Assembly: GCA_026129465.1 (NCBI GenBank) | Contig: JAHCIA010000001.1 | Location: forward strand, 1,621,964-1,685,963 | Reading direction: 5' to 3' | Source of the DNA: Flavobacteriales bacterium | GTDB taxonomy: Bacteria > Bacteroidota > Bacteroidia > Flavobacteriales_F > PHOS-HE28 | Length of the DNA: 64,000 bases | Translations under genes and position numbers: made by a program | Notes under the pieces: model-generated | Told to the model about the DNA's origin: nothing | What the model saw: the letters and a program-made list of their open reading frames with translations, nothing else | Databases searched by the model: none | Shown here: piece by piece, positions 1 to 8,767 of the stretch | Position numbering within the stretch: the first letter of the stretch is position 1 | How the letters are laid out: every line of letters begins with the position of its first letter

Positions 1-2
1 GG

Positions 3-1154
3 CCGGTCTACTTCCGGAGCGGGACCATCGACCCCACCAGTGCGGCCATCGGTGTGGGGACCATCCTGGTCACGGTGCTCGCGCGCCGGATCACCAAGGT
101 CATCCCCGGCTCGTTGATCGCCATCGTGCTGGCCACGGTGGCCGTGCAGATGCTGGACCTTCCCGTGGCCACCATCGGTTCGCGCTTCGGCAGCATCCCG
201 GACAGCATGCCCATGCCGGAGTTCCATGGGGTGGACCTGTCCACGGTGAAGGAACTGCTGCGCCCCGCCCTGGCCATCGCCTTGTTGGGCGGCATCGAAT
301 CGCTGCTGAGCGCCGTGGTGGCCGATGGCTCCATCGGTGGCCGCCACCGCAGCAACATGGAACTGGTGGCCCAGGGCGGCGCCAACATGCTCTCGGCGCT
401 TTTCGGCGGCATCCCCGCCACGGGCGCCATCGCGCGTACGGCCACCAATGTGAAGAACGGTGGCCGAACTCCCGTGGCCGGCCTGGTCCACGCCATCGTG
501 CTGCTGGTGATCATGCTCGTGGCCGGGCAATGGGCCGCCATGATCCCCATGGCCTGCCTCGCGGGCATCCTGGTGGTGGTGGCGTGGAACATGGCCGAGT
601 TGCACGGCTTCATCGCCGTGTTCAAGACCAGCCGGCACGACATGGCGGTGCTGCTCGCCACCTTCCTGCTCACCGTGCTGTTCGACCTGATCATCGCGAT
701 CGAGGTGGGCATGGTCCTCGCCGCCTTCCTCTTCATGAAGCGCATGGGCGATGCGCTTGTGCTGAAGCCGCTGTCCATGGACCCGAACAATGGCGATGCG
801 CTGCTGGAGGCGGAACTGGGGCGCATCCCTGCCGGGGTGATGGTCTACGAGATCAACGGTCCGCTCTTCTTCGGTGCGGCCCAGACCTTCGTGGACGCGC
901 TGCGGACGATCGGGGACAAGCACCACACGCTGGTGCTGCGCATGCGCCACGTGCCCTTCATCGATGCCACCGGGCTGCACCGTTTGGGCGACATCCGGGC
1001 GACGATGGACCAGCGCAAGGTGAAGCTGTCGCTCACGGAGGTCCAGCCCGAGGTGCTGCAGGCCATCGTGAAGGCTGGAACGCTGGATGCCACGGAGGTG
1101 CATGCCACCGTGCAGGAGGCCATCGCCAAGGCGGGCGCGCGGGGTGGCGCGTGA
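3..1154 (+). CDS. SulP family anion transporter, C-terminal part (5' truncated by window edge)
   Basis: The reading frame is open from the first bases, so the gene begins outside the window; about 383 residues remain. They contain several hydrophobic segments, including one with the stretch LFGGIPATGAIART that is typical of SulP permeases. A cytoplasmic STAS domain follows (roughly the last 110 residues, with MRHVPFIDATGLHRL as its core phosphorylation/nucleotide-site loop). SulP proteins carry sulfate, bicarbonate or other anions across the inner membrane. The next gene, convergent and 10 bp away, is a beta-carbonic anhydrase, which favours a bicarbonate or CO2-linked substrate (inference). 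Sulfate cannot be excluded from this fragment. Confidence 0.9.
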   Translation, partial: PVYFRSGTIDPTSAAIGVGTILVTVLARRITKVIPGSLIAIVLATVAVQMLDLPVATIGSRFGSIPDSMPMPEFHGVDLSTVKELLRPALAIALLGGIESLLSAVVADGSIGGRHRSNMELVAQGGANMLSALFGGIPATGAIARTATNVKNGGRTPVAGLVHAIVLLVIMLVAGQWAAMIPMACLAGILVVVAWNMAELHGFIAVFKTSRHDMAVLLATFLLTVLFDLIIAIEVGMVLAAFLFMKRMGDALVLKPLSMDPNNGDALLEAELGRIPAGVMVYEINGPLFFGAAQTFVDALRTIGDKHHTLVLRMRHVPFIDATGLHRLGDIRATMDQRKVKLSLTEVQPEVLQAIVKAGTLDATEVHATVQEAIAKAGARGGA

Positions 1155-1164
1155 CGACCGCCCG

Positions 1165-1833
1165 TCAAAGCCACTCCACGTGGCCGTCCTCGATGTGGTA
1201 CACGGCCCCCACCACCTTGGCATGCATGGGGTTCCCGCCCTCCTCGATCTCGCGGAACAGCCATTCGATCTCCTGGACGCCATGCGCGATGTTGGCGCGC
1301 GTGGCCTCATCGATCGTGAGGCCATCCACGGATGCCTCCTGCTGTTCCGACTCCGCCTCCAGGTAGGCCACCAATTGCTTCATGTGTCCGTTGCAGGGGT
1401 GTTCGCTTTCGTTCAGGTAAGCGTTGATCGCCCCGCAATGCGTGTGGCCCATCACGATCACCAGCGGTGCGCCCAGGTGTTCCACCGCATACTCCACGCT
1501 GGCCAGCTCGTACTCGCCCACCACGTTGCCCGCGGTGCGCACGGTGAAGAGGTCGCCCAGCCCTTGATCGAACACCAACTCGGGCACTACGCGCGAATCG
1601 GAGCAGCTGATCACCACGGCCCAGGGATGCTGGCCACCCAGCAGTTCCTTGATGCGCTCCGGGCCCTGGTCCGGGTGGATGGCGTGGAAGTCGTGGAAGC
1701 GTTCATTGCCGGCGCGGAGCATCCGCAGCACTTCATCGGGGGTGCTTGGCGCACGGGCCGGGGTGGCCTCGCCAGGGCGGGTGCAGGCCGCCAGGAGCAG
1801 CGCCGGCAGCACCAGAAAGTGTATCGGTCTCAT
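1165..1833 (-). CDS. Beta-class carbonic anhydrase, predicted lipoprotein
   Basis: This 222-residue protein should interconvert CO2 and bicarbonate. The zinc-site motifs of beta carbonic anhydrases are present: CSDSR (Cys ligand with the Asp/Arg dyad) and GHTHCG (His and Cys ligands). The ATG at 1833 is preferred because it gives a clean lipoprotein signal, MRPIHFLVL followed by the lipobox LLAAC; an upstream in-frame start would bury this signal. The enzyme is therefore predicted to sit outside the cytoplasm on a membrane, whereas most beta enzymes are cytoplasmic. It converges on the SulP transporter gene, which suggests a joint role in inorganic carbon uptake or pH control. Confidence 0.92.
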   Translation of the reverse strand: MRPIHFLVLPALLLAACTRPGEATPARAPSTPDEVLRMLRAGNERFHDFHAIHPDQGPERIKELLGGQHPWAVVISCSDSRVVPELVFDQGLGDLFTVRTAGNVVGEYELASVEYAVEHLGAPLVIVMGHTHCGAINAYLNESEHPCNGHMKQLVAYLEAESEQQEASVDGLTIDEATRANIAHGVQEIEWLFREIEEGGNPMHAKVVGAVYHIEDGHVEWL

Positions 1834-1903
1834 CGGGGATCGGTTCTTGAAGCGCGCCCGGCCAACGTGCACCGGGCGCTTCGTCCTGCAGGTTCCTTGT
1901 TGC

Positions 1904-3328
1904 TTAGAGCAGGGTCGTGGGGCACACGTATTCCGTGCGTTTCACATCCGTGTTCTTGATGGCGTTGAAGCCACCGGCCACGTCCACGAAGTTGTCCCAG
2001 CCACGCTGTTTCAGGATGGAAGCGGCGATCATGCTGCGGTAGCCGCCGGCGCAGTGCAGGATGAAGGGCTTGTCCTTGGGGAACTGGGCCAGGTGCTGGT
2101 TGATCCGGTTCAGCGGCACGTTGATGGCGCCCACCACATGCTCGCTGTCGAACTCGCTCTGCTTGCGCACGTCGATCACCACGGGATCCTGCTTGTACCG
2201 CTTGGCGAACTCGGCGGCATCGATGCGCTGCACCGTGTCCACCTCCTTGCCGGCCGCCTTCCAGGCCTCGAAGCCGCCCTTCAGATAGCCGATGGTGTTG
2301 TCGTAACCCACGCGGCTCAGGCGGATGATGCTCTCCTCCTCCTTGCCGGGCTCGGTCACCAGCAGGATGGTCTGTTTGATGTCGGGGATCATCTCCCCCA
2401 CCCACATGGCGAAGTTGCTGTCCAGCCCGATGTTGATGCTGTTGGGGATGAAGCCCTTGGCGAAGACCCCGTTGGCACGGGTGTCCAGCACCAATGGGCG
2501 TTCCTCGTTGGCCACCACCTCGAACTCCTCCGGCGTGTAGCCCCGCTTGGCGCGCTCCATGATGCTGTCCAGGCTCTCGTAGCCCTGGATGTTCATCAGC
2601 ACGTTCTTGGGGAAGTAGCCCGGTGGCGGGGCGAGGCCGGAGAGCACCTCCTTGATGAACTCCTCCTTGGTCATGTCGGCACGCAGGGCGTAGTTGGTCT
2701 TCTTCTGGTTGCCCAGCGTGTCGGTGGTCTCCTTGCTCATCATCTTGCCGCAGGCGCTGCCGGCCCCGTGGTTGGGGTACACGATCAGGTCGTCGCTCAG
2801 GGGCATGATCTTGTTGCGCAGGCTGTCGAACAGGTGGCCTGCGAGCTTCTCCTCGGTGAGGTCGGCGATCACGTGCTGGGCCAGATCGGGGCGGCCCACA
2901 TCGCCGATGAAGAGCGTGTCTCCGGTGATGATGCCGTGCTCCTTCCCATGCTCATCGATCACCAGCCAGGTGGTGCTTTCCATGGTGTGGCCGGGCGTGT
3001 GGATGGCCTTCACCCTGGCCTTGCCCACGTGGAACACCTCTCCGTCCGAGGCCACATGCGCCTCGAAGCCTGGCCTGGCCGTGGGGCCATACACGATGGT
3101 GGCGCCGGTCTTGGCGGCCAGGTCCAGGTGGCCGCTCACGAAATCGGCGTGGAAGTGGGTCTCGAAGACGTACTTGATCCTGGCCACGTCGGCGTTGGCC
3201 TGGTCGATGTAGGGCTGCACCTCGCGCAGGGGGTCGAAGATGGCCACCTCGCCATCGCTCTCCAGGTAGTAGGCGGCGTGGGCGATGCATCCGGTATAGA
3301 TCTGCTTCAGCTTCATGGTCGTGGTCAT
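1904..3328 (-). CDS. MBL-fold persulfide dioxygenase-like protein with two rhodanese domains
   Basis: The N-terminal half is a metallo-beta-lactamase fold with the metal motif THFHADFVSGH, the form seen in ETHE1-type persulfide dioxygenases, followed by GHTMES and a later NHGAG. Two rhodanese domains follow. The first lacks a catalytic Cys at the loop (LLVTEPGKEEE), whereas the second has it (HCAGGYRS). ETHE1-type enzymes oxidise glutathione persulfide or related persulfides to sulfite, and the rhodanese moves sulfane sulfur. The ATG at 3328 is used (MTTTMKLKQ); 3316 is also possible. Length is 474 residues, usual for this fused family. Its promoter carries two Crp/Fnr-like dyads, which places it in the proposed low-oxygen regulon. 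Confidence 0.88.
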   Translation of the reverse strand: MTTTMKLKQIYTGCIAHAAYYLESDGEVAIFDPLREVQPYIDQANADVARIKYVFETHFHADFVSGHLDLAAKTGATIVYGPTARPGFEAHVASDGEVFHVGKARVKAIHTPGHTMESTTWLVIDEHGKEHGIITGDTLFIGDVGRPDLAQHVIADLTEEKLAGHLFDSLRNKIMPLSDDLIVYPNHGAGSACGKMMSKETTDTLGNQKKTNYALRADMTKEEFIKEVLSGLAPPPGYFPKNVLMNIQGYESLDSIMERAKRGYTPEEFEVVANEERPLVLDTRANGVFAKGFIPNSINIGLDSNFAMWVGEMIPDIKQTILLVTEPGKEEESIIRLSRVGYDNTIGYLKGGFEAWKAAGKEVDTVQRIDAAEFAKRYKQDPVVIDVRKQSEFDSEHVVGAINVPLNRINQHLAQFPKDKPFILHCAGGYRSMIAASILKQRGWDNFVDVAGGFNAIKNTDVKRTEYVCPTTLL

Positions 3329-3356
3329 TGACGGGTCCGTGGTGATCGTGACGGCA

Positions 3357-3414
3357 CAAAGGTCCGCCCCGCCCATGGCCTTGCGCAGTGATCTCCGTCA
3401 CGTGACGATCGTCA
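3357..3414 (-). promoter_or_regulatory. Crp/Fnr-type promoter of the persulfide dioxygenase gene
   Basis: Read in the gene's direction there is a perfect palindrome TGACGATCGTCA (3414-3403) and a second dyad TGACGGAGATCA (3400-3389). A -7-like octamer GACCTTTG lies at 3364-3357, 36 bases after the start of the second dyad and 28 nt before the ATG at 3328. Seven other promoters in the window have the same arrangement with an offset of 35. Binding by a Crp/Fnr protein is inferred from the dyad form and position. Confidence 0.65.
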
Positions 3415-3452
3415 GATCCAACGCGTGGAGCACGCGGAACGTCGGCAACGAA

Positions 3453-3478
3453 AAAGGCCCGGATCGCTCCGGGCCTTT
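3453..3478 (-). terminator. Rho-independent terminator of the Cys-rich protein gene
   Basis: An 11-bp perfect stem (AAAGGCCCGGA paired with TCCGGGCCTTT) with loop TCGC is followed, in the leftward direction, by a run of five T. It lies about 20 bp after the stop codon of the gene ending at 3498 and also separates it from the promoter of the persulfide dioxygenase gene. Confidence 0.85.
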
Positions 3479-3497
3479 CGATGTGATCAATGCGGGA

Positions 3498-3914
3498 TCA
3501 GTGGTTCGGCTGTTCTGCCGGAGCCTCTTCGGTCCTGGTGTCACCGTGGTTGTGGGCTTCGGCCTTGCCGGAGCATCCGGCCTTGTCGGCGGTCTTGCCG
3601 GCGCAGCAGGCTTTCTTGTCGGCATCGGCCATACCGGCGCAGCAGGCCGCTTTGGGCGCGGCGGCGGCTTCGGTGGTGGCGGCCGCATCCATGGCCGTGG
3701 AAGCATCCGTGGACGCTTCGGCCTTGCCCGCCTTGCTGGAGCACGACGCGGCGGCGGTCTTGCCAGCGCAGCAGCCGGCCTTGGGCGCAGCATCGGTGGT
3801 GCTCACCGCCGTGGTCTTGTCGGCCTTGCGGGCCTTCTTCTCGGTGGAAACGTCTTGTGCCGACGTGGAGGCCATGAAGGCCACAGCGGCGATGAAGGTC
3901 AACAGGATGCGCAT
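3498..3914 (-). CDS. Small secreted Cys-rich, Ala/Lys-rich protein
   Basis: This 138-residue protein starts with a signal peptide (MRILLTFIAAVAFMASTSAQ). The remainder is low-complexity, rich in Ala, Lys and Thr, with Cys clusters at intervals: GCCAGK, SCSSKAGK, ACCAGM, ACCAGK and GCSGKA, then a His-containing tail ending NH. The repeated C-C-A-G-K/M unit suggests metal binding or a disulfide-linked envelope protein, but I recognise no family. It has its own promoter (3939-3946) and terminator (3453-3478), so it is transcribed alone. The ATG at 3914 was chosen because it begins the signal peptide. Confidence 0.75.
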   Translation of the reverse strand: MRILLTFIAAVAFMASTSAQDVSTEKKARKADKTTAVSTTDAAPKAGCCAGKTAAASCSSKAGKAEASTDASTAMDAAATTEAAAAPKAACCAGMADADKKACCAGKTADKAGCSGKAEAHNHGDTRTEEAPAEQPNH

Positions 3915-3938
3915 GGTCTTGAGGGTGTGTTGGATGAC

Positions 3939-3946
3939 CAAATGTA
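3939..3946 (-). promoter_or_regulatory. -7 promoter element TACATTTG of the Cys-rich protein gene
   Basis: TACATTTG matches the Bacteroidota -7 consensus TAnnTTTG exactly and ends 24 nt before the ATG at 3914. A TTG about 24 nt further upstream could be the -33 element. Confidence 0.6.
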
Positions 3947-4015
3947 CGGGGATCGGCCCGCGCCGTTTCCCAACAGCTTGTTAAGGTTCCCCGTGGATGG
4001 GGATCCTGGACGGCC

Positions 4016-4630
4016 TTACTCCTTCATGAATCGCCCCTGGAAGCCGCGTCCATCGGCCCGGGCCACATAGCCGTAAAGGCCTGGCCGGGCACCGGGCAGC
4101 ACTATGCGGTGTTCGCGGCCCGTGCGGCCCTCCTGCTCCAGAACGACCCTGCCGGCCATGTCGAAGATCAGCAGGTCCACCCGCGCCGAGGCGGGCACGT
4201 TCAGCAGCAGCGTGGCCTCGTCGCGCATGGGCGAGGGAAAGAAGCGCTGGTCACTGGTGGTGAGCTGGGCAAAGGCCACGGACTTCACCGAGCTGTAGCC
4301 CTCCAGCCCCAGGCGTATCCGGTAGGACACCGTGCTCAACTCGGGCGGCGACGCGTCCATCCACAGGTAGGGTACATCCAGGGCGGCATCCCCGCAGATG
4401 CCTTCCAGCCGGTGGACGGGGGTGAAGTCCACGCCATTGGTGGAGCGGAGCACCTCGCTGCCGTCGCAGGTGCTGCCGCCCTGCATGGTCCAGGTCACCA
4501 GGATGCGGCCATCGAGGACGGTCAATTCGAAGGTCTTGATGAAGGGATGCTCCACTTCCTGCCCGGACGCGGCCCTCCAAGGCATTCCTGCTGCAAGCAG
4601 AACCAGAAGAACGGCGGAGCGGCTGGGCAT
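4016..4630 (-). CDS. Secreted protein with T9SS type A sorting domain
   Basis: This 204-residue protein has an N-terminal signal peptide ending near ASGQ and a middle region of about 100 residues with no recognised domain. The C-terminal 80 residues are a typical T9SS type A sorting domain: FFPSPMRDEATLLLN, then LLIFDMAGRVV, then the ending GLYGYVARADGRGFQGRFMK. Such domains direct export through the type IX secretion system, which is known only from Bacteroidota, so the gene is a lineage marker. The middle region has two Cys (STCDGSEV and GICGDAAL) that could form a disulfide. The ATG lies 4 nt after a -7 element, suggesting a leaderless mRNA. Confidence 0.85.
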   Translation of the reverse strand: MPSRSAVLLVLLAAGMPWRAASGQEVEHPFIKTFELTVLDGRILVTWTMQGGSTCDGSEVLRSTNGVDFTPVHRLEGICGDAALDVPYLWMDASPPELSTVSYRIRLGLEGYSSVKSVAFAQLTTSDQRFFPSPMRDEATLLLNVPASARVDLLIFDMAGRVVLEQEGRTGREHRIVLPGARPGLYGYVARADGRGFQGRFMKE

Positions 4631-4634
4631 CAGG

Positions 4635-4642
4635 CAAAGGTA
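4635..4642 (-). promoter_or_regulatory. Leaderless-type -7 element TACCTTTG
   Basis: TACCTTTG fits TAnnTTTG and ends exactly 4 nt before the ATG at 4630. The transcript would start at or next to the start codon. The same 4-nt gap occurs at 53572-53579, 53702-53709 and 55437-55444. Confidence 0.6.
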
Positions 4643-4752
4643 TCATGCAAGCTCCCGGAGGGGATGGCCTGCCCCGCTGGTGCGGACCGACCCGCCCACT
4701 CTGCCGATCATGTCGCACCCAATTGAACTGCGGACTACCTTCCCCTGCTTTC

Positions 4753-7269
4753 ATGTCGTCTCCCGCCAACCCCTTCCCCTTCACCGGCCTCACCCAGCAG
4801 GAGGTGGAAGCCGCGCGCGCCGCACACGGCAGCAACACGCTCGATGGGCAACAGGGCAGCGGCTTCTGGAAAGCCCTGCGCACGGCCGTCACCGAGCCTA
4901 TGTTCCTGCTGCTGCTCGCGGCGGCCACCATCTATTTCATTCTCGGCGAGCTCAGCGAGGCCTTCTTCATGGTCGGCGCCATCGTGCTCATCAGCGCCAT
5001 CTCCCTCTACCAGGACCACCGCAGCCGCCGCGCGCTGGAGGCGCTCGAGCAGTTCACCCACCCACAGGCGCGCGTGATCCGGGGCAATGAAGTGATCGAC
5101 ATCCCCTCCGACGACATCGTGCTCGGCGACCTCGTGGTGGTGCAGGAAGGCGAGCTGGTGCCGGCCGACGGACAGGTGGTGCATGCCAACGACTTCTCGG
5201 TGAACGAGTCCATCCTCACCGGCGAGGCCTTCAGCGTGCCCAAGGAAGTGAGCGATGACAAGCCCGGACGCGTGTACCGCGGCACGCAGGCCGTGGGCGG
5301 GCTCGCCGTGGTGCGCGTCGCCGCCGTGGGCAAGGCCACCGAGATCGGCCGCATCGGCACCTCGCTGGCCGCCATCGAAGAAGGGCGCTCGCCGCTGGAA
5401 CGGCAGATCCAGCGCTTCGTGCGCAACATGGCCATCGTGGGCGCGCTCTTCTTCCTCATCGTGTGGGGCCTCAACTTCATGGACTCGCACGACTGGCTGG
5501 ACAGCCTGCTGAAGGGCCTCACCCTCGCCATGAGCATCCTGCCCGAGGAGATCCCCGTGGCCTTCACCACCTTCATGGCGCTGGGCGCCTGGCGCATGAT
5601 GCGCGCCGGGGTGCTGGTGAAGCACGCCAAGACCGTGGAGACCCTCGGCGCCGCCACCGTGATCTGCACCGACAAGACCGGCACCATCACCGAGAACCGC
5701 ATGGAACTGGTGACGCTGCAACTGCGCAACGATGCCACGCCGCGCACACCGGAGCAGTGGTCCACACCCGAGGTGCAGCACCTGATCGAAACCGCCATGT
5801 GGGCCAGCGAGCCCGTGCCCTTCGACCCCATGGAGACCGCGCTGCATGCCGCCTACGCCCGCAGCACCGCCACGGATCGTCGTCCCGCCTTCCGCATGGT
5901 GCACGAGTACCCGCTCAGCGGCAAGCCGCCCATGATGACGCACGTCTTCGCCAACGACGCGGGCGAACGCATCATCGCCGCCAAGGGCGCGCCCGAATCC
6001 ATCCTCGCGTGCAGCGACCTGCCCGCCGCCGAGCGCGACGCAGTGCTGCAACACGTGCATGCCCTTGCCACGCAGGGCTACCGCATCCTGGCCGTGGGCG
6101 AGACCACCCATCAGGGCAGCGAATGGCCCAAGGAGCAGCAGCACTTCACCTTCACCTACCTCGGGCTGGTGGCCTTCCACGATCCGCCGAAGAAGAACAT
6201 CGAGCGCGTGTTCCGCAGCTTCACCGAGGCCGGCATCCGCACCGTCATCATCACCGGCGACAACCCGGTCACCGCCACGGCCATCGCCCGGCAGGTCCAC
6301 TTCCCCATCGCCGGCGAACCCGTCACCGGCGATGCCGTGCACGCCATGGACGATGCCGCACTGGCCAACACCGTGCGCACCAGCAACCTCTTCACCCGCA
6401 TGTTCCCCGAGGCCAAGTTGCGCGTGGTGAAGGCCCTCAAAGCGCAGGGCGAAGTGGTGGCCATGACGGGCGATGGCGTCAACGACGGTCCCGCGCTGAA
6501 AGCCGCGCACATCGGCATCGCCATGGGCAAGCGCGGCAGCGAGCTGGCCAAGGAGGCCGCCGCGCTGGTGCTGCTGGACGATGACCTGGGCCGCATGGTG
6601 GATGCCGTGGCGCAGGGCCGCCGCATCTACGGCAACCTCAAGAAGGCCATCCAGTACATCATCAGCATCCACATCCCCATCATCCTCACCGTGGCGCTGC
6701 CCCTGCTGCTCGGCTGGCTCTACCCCAACATCTTCACGCCGGTGCACGTCATCTTCCTGGAGCTGCTCATGGGCCCCACGTGCAGCATCGCCTACGAGAG
6801 CGAACCGCCCGAGCCCGGCAGCATGCGCCGTCGCCCCCGCCGCATGGACCTCACCTTCCTCTCCTGGACCGAGCTGCGCACCAGCCTCGCCCAGGGCCTC
6901 ATGATCACCGCCGGCACCCTCTTCTGCTACCAGTATGCCGTGCATGACGACCTCGGCGAAGAACTCACGCGCACCCTCGTCTTCACCTCCCTCGTGGTGG
7001 CCAACATCGCCCTCACGCTCGTCAACCGCTCCTTCGAGCATTCCCTCCTCGACACCCTGCGCTACCCCAACGCCCTGCTGCGCGGCATCCTCGCGGGCAC
7101 CGTGGTCATGCTGCTCGCGCTGCTCTACGTGCCGCTCTTCCGCGACTTCTTCCACCTGGCGTCTCCGGGCATCGGGCTGCTGGCGCTGGCCAGCGGTGTT
7201 GGGCTGGCGAGCGTGCTGTGGTACGAGGGGGTGAAGGGGTGGAAGCGCAAGAGGACCTTGGCTGCTTGA
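4753..7269 (+). CDS. P-type cation-transporting ATPase (P2-like)
   Basis: This 838-residue inner-membrane pump has all the P-type landmarks in order: an N-terminal cation ATPase domain, the dephosphorylation loop LTGEAF (about residue 155), the membrane motif PEEIPVAF in the fourth main helix, the phosphorylation site DKTGTIT (about 307), KGAPE in the nucleotide domain, TGDN, and the hinge TGDGVND (about 572). A C-terminal group of membrane helices follows. No N-terminal CxxC metal-binding domain is present, so it is not a copper or zinc P1B pump. The form PEEIP instead of PEGLP makes calcium uncertain; protons or another cation are possible. The ATG at 4753 is chosen because upstream residues are unlike the family. 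Confidence 0.9.
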   Translation: MSSPANPFPFTGLTQQEVEAARAAHGSNTLDGQQGSGFWKALRTAVTEPMFLLLLAAATIYFILGELSEAFFMVGAIVLISAISLYQDHRSRRALEALEQFTHPQARVIRGNEVIDIPSDDIVLGDLVVVQEGELVPADGQVVHANDFSVNESILTGEAFSVPKEVSDDKPGRVYRGTQAVGGLAVVRVAAVGKATEIGRIGTSLAAIEEGRSPLERQIQRFVRNMAIVGALFFLIVWGLNFMDSHDWLDSLLKGLTLAMSILPEEIPVAFTTFMALGAWRMMRAGVLVKHAKTVETLGAATVICTDKTGTITENRMELVTLQLRNDATPRTPEQWSTPEVQHLIETAMWASEPVPFDPMETALHAAYARSTATDRRPAFRMVHEYPLSGKPPMMTHVFANDAGERIIAAKGAPESILACSDLPAAERDAVLQHVHALATQGYRILAVGETTHQGSEWPKEQQHFTFTYLGLVAFHDPPKKNIERVFRSFTEAGIRTVIITGDNPVTATAIARQVHFPIAGEPVTGDAVHAMDDAALANTVRTSNLFTRMFPEAKLRVVKALKAQGEVVAMTGDGVNDGPALKAAHIGIAMGKRGSELAKEAAALVLLDDDLGRMVDAVAQGRRIYGNLKKAIQYIISIHIPIILTVALPLLLGWLYPNIFTPVHVIFLELLMGPTCSIAYESEPPEPGSMRRRPRRMDLTFLSWTELRTSLAQGLMITAGTLFCYQYAVHDDLGEELTRTLVFTSLVVANIALTLVNRSFEHSLLDTLRYPNALLRGILAGTVVMLLALLYVPLFRDFFHLASPGIGLLALASGVGLASVLWYEGVKGWKRKRTLAA

Positions 7270-7274
7270 GCCGT

Positions 7275-7303
7275 GGGGGTTGGGAGTTGGGTGTTGGGTT
7301 GGG
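7275..7303 (+). repeat. G-run tract with G-quadruplex potential
   Basis: Five runs of three to five G (7275-7279, 7282-7284, 7289-7291, 7296-7298, 7301-7303) are separated by 2-4 nt. The tract lies in the 232-bp gap between the convergent P-type ATPase and mcrC genes, directly after the ATPase stop. It could act in transcript ending or as a recombination-prone site. I see no gene in the rest of the gap. Confidence 0.6.
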
Positions 7304-7501
7304 CGTGTCGGCGCTCAAATGCAGCGCCGTCGCGTGCTCCGCTGTAGTTGCCTTGTCCCGGTCCGCATCGCATCGGGCTGCGGGGCCTGCTCGTTCCTCG
7401 CAGTCTCCTCGCTCCGTGCGCTGCTGGCCCGGTCCGGCAGCAAGCTGCCGCTGCGCCCGCTCACGCAGCTTCCGCCACTACACGAAGCCTTCTCTATATG
7501 C

Positions 7502-8767
7502 TCAGGTCAACTCGCCAAGCACCTTGGACCCGCAACCTTGCTTGAGGGATCCATTCGCATTGAACAGGTCCGCATAGGCCATCCCGCATCCATGCGGCCA
7601 ATCGGCCAAGGGCCCTGCCAGATGATATCCCGATGAGATGCTCGAGTTTCCCGGTACGGCTGGATACATCAACACGCTCCTCCCCGCATCGAACTGCACA
7701 TTGTACACGAACATCTGTTTCAGGTCCGCATCGTTGGGCTTGCCGTTGGGCGGCACCTTCCACTTCGTATCTACGATGACGCGTTTGCGTTCATTCGCCT
7801 TCGTGTACTCCAGCACCATGTCCGGGCGGATGGTCTTGCGGTTCCAGAAGCGCATGGAGCGCTGGTTGCGGATGGAAAGGTCGAGCGCGCGGAACTCCGG
7901 CGCTTTGGCAGCATTGCGCAGCACGCGGAACACGAACTCCTCGAAGAGCCGGTTCATGTCGAACATCAGACCGATGAGCGGCATGTTCCCGCCTTTCACG
8001 TCCGGAGCGTGGTTCAGTACGATCATTTTGGCAAGCTGTACCGCACGGGCATAAGGCGCGGTCTTGCGGTCCAGTATGATGCGGTCGAGGGCTTGGGGCG
8101 TGAGTGCCCTGTCGGCGACGGTCTCAAAAGCCCAATCCAAACCCTTGGCGCGGCCGGTCACCTCGGTGTCGCGGCCTAAGTCGGACACAAGGACCAGAGC
8201 GCGTTTGAGCAGACTGTGCAACAGGTGGTCGGTGTCGTACACCTGATGCTCCACATAGAACCGTTCCTGGTGTATCAGGTTTTGTTGGATGTGGCGCGGG
8301 AAGTCGATGCGGCCTTTCAGCGCCATCTGGTTGCCGCGGGTGCGTCGGTAGCGCTTCACCAATCCTTGGTGCACCAGTTCCTCCACTTCGCTAACGAATA
8401 GTCCGAAAAAGAAGTCAAGGATGCTGCTGCTGCGCTTGTGCAGGTCAGCCTCCGTGGTGCTGGAGAGAGGTAGGTCGTACACCTCGCGGAGCATGGTAAG
8501 CAGTGCGTTCTGCCACTTGGCCTTGGCCGCAAGACCATTGTCTTCAGAGCGATCGGCTTTGGGCAGCACTTCAATGACCGTGCGTCCCACCTGCACCACG
8601 CCCACATGCTCGGTGAAGGTGAAGCTCTTGTGCCCCACGGTGAAGAAACGGTTGCCGCTCGACTCGTTCCAAGCGATGAGGCGGTCCACTTGGGCAACGG
8701 TCAAACCTGCCTCCTTCCACGAGAGGCGTTGATGCTCGAAGACCTTGATGGGCTCAGACCTTCTCAT
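7502..8767 (-). CDS. mcrC: McrC-type nuclease subunit of a McrBC restriction system
   Basis: This 421-residue protein follows McrB with a 14-bp overlap. It has the McrC layout: an N-terminal domain, a central helical part, and a C-terminal PD-(D/E)xK nuclease with RPDMVLEY and, after a spacer, VIVDTKWK. McrC is the endonuclease partner of the McrB GTPase ring; together they cut DNA that carries modified cytosine or another modification, and so act against phage. The target modification cannot be read from McrC; it is set by the N-terminal domain of McrB. Confidence is high for the family and lower for the exact target. Confidence 0.9.
   Translation of the reverse strand: MRRSEPIKVFEHQRLSWKEAGLTVAQVDRLIAWNESSGNRFFTVGHKSFTFTEHVGVVQVGRTVIEVLPKADRSEDNGLAAKAKWQNALLTMLREVYDLPLSSTTEADLHKRSSSILDFFFGLFVSEVEELVHQGLVKRYRRTRGNQMALKGRIDFPRHIQQNLIHQERFYVEHQVYDTDHLLHSLLKRALVLVSDLGRDTEVTGRAKGLDWAFETVADRALTPQALDRIILDRKTAPYARAVQLAKMIVLNHAPDVKGGNMPLIGLMFDMNRLFEEFVFRVLRNAAKAPEFRALDLSIRNQRSMRFWNRKTIRPDMVLEYTKANERKRVIVDTKWKVPPNGKPNDADLKQMFVYNVQFDAGRSVLMYPAVPGNSSISSGYHLAGPLADWPHGCGMAYADLFNANGSLKQGCGSKVLGELT

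Noticed and set aside
4735..7155. Very long open frame opposite the P-type ATPase
   Set aside because: It lies fully antisense to a gene with all P-type motifs, and its translation is His/Gly/Val-rich without domains: a by-product of high GC.
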